Assembly (NCBI RefSeq): GCF_012070565.1
Contig: NZ_JAAQRO010000024.1
Coordinates: 62,001-126,000 of the forward strand
Direction of reading: 5' to 3'
Source of the DNA: Anaerosporobacter faecicola
GTDB lineage: Bacteria > Bacillota > Clostridia > Lachnospirales > Lachnospiraceae
Length of the DNA stretch: 64,000 nucleotides
Shown piece after piece: positions 62,540-64,000 of this stretch. The notes under the pieces were generated by a model. It searched no databases. It was not told where the DNA came from and worked only from the letters and a program-made list of their open reading frames with translations. A program made the position numbers and the translations under genes. Every line of letters begins with the position of its first letter. Within the stretch, counting starts at the first letter, position 1.

Positions 62540-64000
62540 ATGAATATCAATAAATTTACCCAAAAGTCAATGGAAGCAGTGCAAAACTGTGAAAAGTTAG
62601 CTTATGATTATGGGCATCAGGAAATTGATCAGGAACATTTTCTCTATAGTTTGTTGACCATAGAAGACAGTCTTATTAAAAAACTTCTTGAAAAGATGGA
62701 TATTAATACTGATGTATTCGAAGCACAGGTTAGAGGGCTCTTAGAGAAACGATCAAAAGTTAGTGGTAATGTACAGATCTACATCAGCAATGATTTAAAC
62801 AAAGTTCTCATTTATGCGGAAAACGAAGCCAAAGCAATGGGGGATGAATATGTTTCTGTTGAACATTTATTCTTAAGCCTTTTAAAACAACCCAATAAAC
62901 AACTAAAAGAATTACTAAAAGAATTTGGCATTAACAGAGAGTCTTTCTTACAGGCTCTGTCAAGTGTTCGAGGTAATAAGAAGGTAACAAGTGATACCCC
63001 TGAAGATACCTATGACACATTAAACAAATACGGCTATGATCTCGTAGAACGTGCGAAAGAACAGAAACTCGATCCTGTAATCGGACGTGACAGTGAGATC
63101 CGTAATGTCATTCGAATTCTATCTCGTAAGACAAAGAATAACCCCGTTCTAATCGGTGAACCTGGCGTTGGTAAAACAGCTGTTGTAGAAGGTCTTGCAC
63201 AACGTATTGTGCGTGGAGATGTTCCACAGGCATTAAAAGACAAACGTTTATTTGCTCTTGATATGGGTTCTCTTGTAGCTGGGGCAAAGTATCGTGGTGA
63301 ATTTGAGGAACGTCTAAAAGCAGTCCTTGAAGAGGTTAAGAATAGTGATGGACAGATTATCTTATTCATTGATGAACTTCATACCATTGTTGGTGCTGGT
63401 AAGACAGAAGGCAGCATGGATGCCGGTAATATGTTGAAACCAATGTTAGCACGTGGAGAACTACACTGTATTGGTGCCACTACGCTGAATGAGTATCGTA
63501 TGTATATTGAAAAAGACGCTGCTCTTGAACGTCGTTTCCAACCTGTTATGGTAGATGAACCTACTGTAGAAGATACTATTTCTATATTAAGAGGATTGAA
63601 AGAACGTTATGAAGTATTCCATGGCGTTAAGATCACAGACTCTGCCCTAGTATCTGCTGCCACTCTAGCTGACCGCTATATCACCGACCGTTTTCTTCCA
63701 GATAAAGCAATTGACCTCGTGGATGAAGCTTGCGCTTTGATCAAAACAGAATTAGATTCCTTGCCAACGGAATTAGATGATGTTCAACGCCGTATTATGC
63801 AAATGGAGATTGAAGAAGCCGCTCTAAAAAAAGAAACGGATCGACTTAGTATGGAACGTTTGGATGCCTTACAAAAGGAACTTGCTGAATTACGTGATGA
63901 ATTTTCAAGTCAAAAAGCAGTCTGGGATAATGAAAAAGCTTCCGTAGAAAAAGTTCAGAAGTTAAAAGAAGAATATGAAGCTCTTAAGAATGAAATCGAA
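62540..64000 (+). CDS. clpB: ATP-dependent chaperone ClpB, 5' part (continues past window)
   Basis: The first 487 residues of a Hsp100 disaggregase; the frame stays open at the window end. The N domain (two Clp_N repeats, [20 protein letters not shown] and [20 protein letters not shown]) is followed by the first AAA module: Walker [10 protein letters not shown], Walker [15 protein letters not shown] and arginine finger region [11 protein letters not shown] coiled-coil middle domain starts near residue 405 ([20 protein letters not shown]). The middle domain identifies ClpB rather than ClpC/A. It refolds aggregated protein with DnaK. ATG with AAGGAGG seven bases upstream. Confidence 0.96.
   Translation, partial: MNINKFTQKSMEAVQNCEKLAYDYGHQEIDQEHFLYSLLTIEDSLIKKLLEKMDINTDVFEAQVRGLLEKRSKVSGNVQIYISNDLNKVLIYAENEAKAMGDEYVSVEHLFLSLLKQPNKQLKELLKEFGINRESFLQALSSVRGNKKVTSDTPEDTYDTLNKYGYDLVERAKEQKLDPVIGRDSEIRNVIRILSRKTKNNPVLIGEPGVGKTAVVEGLAQRIVRGDVPQALKDKRLFALDMGSLVAGAKYRGEFEERLKAVLEEVKNSDGQIILFIDELHTIVGAGKTEGSMDAGNMLKPMLARGELHCIGATTLNEYRMYIEKDAALERRFQPVMVDEPTVEDTISILRGLKERYEVFHGVKITDSALVSAATLADRYITDRFLPDKAIDLVDEACALIKTELDSLPTELDDVQRRIMQMEIEEAALKKETDRLSMERLDALQKELAELRDEFSSQKAVWDNEKASVEKVQKLKEEYEALKNEIE

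Noticed and set aside
62460-62540. CIRCE or CtsR control of clpB
   Set aside because: No TTAGCACTC-type inverted repeat or CtsR-type direct repeat is visible before the start.

Overview
The window looks like a chromosomal segment of an anaerobic, spore-forming, motile, low-GC Firmicute, most likely a Lachnospiraceae-type clostridium. Supporting genes are an [FeFe]-hydrogenase maturation operon (hydE, hydG, hydF and a TM1266-type regulator), a spore photoproduct lyase, flagellin with a FliS-type chaperone and a sigma-28-like promoter, glycogen phosphorylase, T-box leaders before ilvBN and ileS, and a long type-2 IleS. The family assignment is inference; no rRNA or tRNA gene was recognised.

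Layout. 1-8.8 kb: an MFS transporter, a heterodimeric ABC exporter pair, a GNAT acetyltransferase and a large LuxR/MalT-type regulator with a small partner. 9-13.3 kb: a phospholipase D/cardiolipin-synthase-like protein and ilvBN behind a T-box leader. 13.5-22.6 kb: a flavin reductase, a DUF3810-type membrane metalloprotease, an unlisted 36-residue membrane peptide, a response regulator/ABC/kinase operon, a DHH phosphoesterase, an Lrp-type regulator and a cysteine hydrolase. 22.7-31.7 kb: glycogen phosphorylase, a YvyF-like zinc protein, and a NarL-type two-component system followed by a lipoprotein/FtsX/ATPase/FtsX operon. 31.8-36.9 kb: the hydrogenase maturation operon, with a nine-unit 17-bp tandem repeat between hydE and hydG.

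37-43 kb is the accessory part. A decayed IS110-family element, whose upstream region is strongly structured and may encode a bridge RNA, is followed by a very AT-rich five-gene operon with its own near-consensus promoter. That operon has a single-pass protein, a small two-pass protein, an ABC ATPase, a 446-residue permease and a protein that joins a PqqD/RRE-like N-terminus to an M50 intramembrane protease. It resembles peptide maturation, export or immunity cassettes but has no recognisable precursor or radical SAM enzyme. It ends against a relic of an AraC-type regulator and an S41 protease gene with a shortened 3' end, which suggests an insertion/deletion scar.

43-64 kb: S41 protease, beta-lactamase-fold serine hydrolase, two-component system, DUF3298-type secreted protein, MarR regulator with a paired-palindrome operator, DUF6033-like protein, ileS with a T-box, a lipoprotein, spore photoproduct lyase, flagellin/FliS, a sialate-O-acetylesterase-like enzyme and the start of clpB, which runs off the window. 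Dispersed intergenic elements recur: two conserved tails directly after terminators, and a palindromic element of about 60 bp in two copies.
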